Shown here in pieces: positions 15,227-15,617 of a stretch of DNA of 15,617 nucleotides. This stretch comes from Desulfobacterales bacterium. Lineage in GTDB: Bacteria; Desulfobacterota; Desulfobacteria; Desulfobacterales; UBA2174_A. The DNA lies in contig JALOPD010000064.1 in the NCBI GenBank assembly GCA_025454075.1, positions 1 through 15,617 of the forward strand, written 5' to 3'. Below the pieces are notes generated by a model, which had not been told where the DNA came from, made no database searches, and was given only the letters and a program-made list of their open reading frames with translations. Each line of letters begins with the position of its first letter. Within the stretch, counting starts at the first letter, position 1. The position numbers were made by a program, and so were the translations under genes.

Positions 15227-15255
15227 TTGACAAAAAAATCGCACCGCATTAATAG
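15227..15255 (+). promoter_or_regulatory. Candidate sigma-70 promoter for the TAXI receptor gene
   Basis: A perfect TTGACA (15227-15232) is followed after 17 bases by TAATAG (15250-15255), which matches the -10 consensus at only three positions. Transcription would begin near 15262, giving a leader of about 155 bases that includes the hairpin at 15370-15392. The weak -10 keeps the confidence moderate. Confidence 0.4.
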
Positions 15256-15369
15256 TTAGATTCTCCAGAACGGGAATAAACTGAGTGCGCGGCGACAGCC
15301 TGCACGGCCGCCTGGAAAATGAACGGGATTCATCCTGCCGCTGGAATCACTTAATAAATCGAATTACCA

Positions 15370-15392
15370 CGGTTCTTCGGCTCGAAGAATCG
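15370..15392 (+). promoter_or_regulatory. Hairpin in the leader of the TAXI receptor gene
   Basis: TTCTTCG (15373-15379) and CGAAGAA (15383-15389) are perfect inverted repeats around GCT. In RNA the stem extends to ten pairs (C15370-G15392, G15371-C15391, G15372-U15390). It ends 12 bases before the ribosome site. Only AAAAATAG follows, so it is not a plus-strand terminator. It may stabilise the transcript, control translation or be a binding site for a dimeric regulator. Confidence 0.45.
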
Positions 15393-15417
15393 AAAAATAG
15401 TATCGGGAGGTAGCAAG

Positions 15418-15617
15418 ATGAAGCGTTTGGTACTAGCATTTGCAATTGTCGCGCTGAGCATTCCCCTGGTGACCGCTTCCGCCGACGCCCAGGTGAAACC
15501 CGGCTGGCCGAAAGGCGTCACCATCGGTGCGGCCCCGCTGGGCGGCACCTATTTCGTCTGGGCCGGCGGCTTCGCCAAGCTGCTGAACGACAAGGTGGGC
15601 GTCCCGGCCAACGTCGA
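15418..15617 (+). CDS. TAXI-family TRAP transporter periplasmic binding protein (partial, 3' end outside window)
   Basis: GGGAGG (15405-15410) lies seven bases before the ATG. Residues 1-24 (MKRLVLAFAIVALSIPLVTASADA) are a Sec signal with an A-x-A cleavage site before QVKPG. The mature start VTIGAAPLGGTYFVWAGGFAKLL (34-56) matches the opening of TAXI solute receptors, usually close to IGTAPVGGTYYVWGGGWAK, in which the first beta strand and a glycine loop contact the ligand. These proteins deliver small organic acids or similar solutes to a fused DctQM-type TRAP permease, which should lie beyond the right edge. Only 66 codons are visible, so the ligand and integrity of the gene cannot be judged. 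It is divergent from the macroglobulin gene. Confidence 0.85.
   Translation, partial: MKRLVLAFAIVALSIPLVTASADAQVKPGWPKGVTIGAAPLGGTYFVWAGGFAKLLNDKVGVPANV

Larger units (their letters stand above)
15061..15417. other. 357-base divergent intergenic region
   Basis: This region lies between the macroglobulin gene (minus) and the TAXI receptor gene (plus). It contains a plus-strand promoter candidate (15227-15255), a weaker minus-strand -35-like TTGACT (15145-15140) without a good -10, a small ATGAA/TTCAT hairpin (15319-15333), a strong hairpin (15370-15392) and ribosome sites for both flanking genes. I find no gene or structural RNA inside it. Confidence 0.7.

Noticed and set aside
1..15617. tRNA or rRNA genes, CRISPR arrays, insertion sequences, phage genes
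   Set aside because: No cloverleaf, rRNA core sequence, regularly spaced repeat array, transposase or integrase motif was seen on either strand by reading.

Overview
The window is GC-rich (by eye about two thirds G+C). Its codons favour G or C at the third position. It carries six complete protein genes and two that run off the edges. Gram-negative traits are clear: a late lipid A acyltransferase homologue, a penicillin-binding protein 1C paired with a bacterial alpha-2-macroglobulin, and a periplasmic TRAP-type binding protein. A tungsten-type aldehyde:ferredoxin oxidoreductase homologue, a TAXI receptor and dispersed intergenic palindromes suggest an anaerobic Desulfobacterota-type ('deltaproteobacterial') genome. 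That placement is inference; the window has no rRNA or other marker.

Layout. Positions 1-104 hold the 3' end of a plus-strand gene. Converging on it is a two-gene minus-strand unit (3730 to 237): an 862-residue PEP-synthase-like protein, then a 302-residue exported protein whose ATG overlaps the first gene's TGA. Positions 3731-4134 are a 404-base divergent intergenic region. It has a good promoter candidate on each strand and two dispersed-repeat-like hairpins in front of the plus-strand oxidoreductase gene (4135-6018). An AT-rich inverted repeat built from CCTTAAA-like heptamers (6021-6102) separates the oxidoreductase from a convergent minus-strand block. Read 5' to 3', that block is alpha-2-macroglobulin (15060-9376), pbpC (9280-7121) and an LpxL/HtrB-like acyltransferase (7010-6102). 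A second divergent region (15061-15417) leads into a plus-strand TAXI receptor gene cut by the window edge.

How the genes fit together. The macroglobulin/PBP1C/acyltransferase block looks like an envelope-maintenance unit: a protease trap, a peptidoglycan synthase and an outer-membrane lipid acyltransferase. The first two are a known conserved pair; adding the acyltransferase is inferred from strand and spacing. The PEP-synthase-like gene keeps the ATP-grasp and phosphohistidine modules, but I see none of the motifs of the usual PEP/pyruvate barrel. Translational coupling to an exported partner makes it the least explained system here. The oxidoreductase stands alone, with no ferredoxin or cofactor gene in view.
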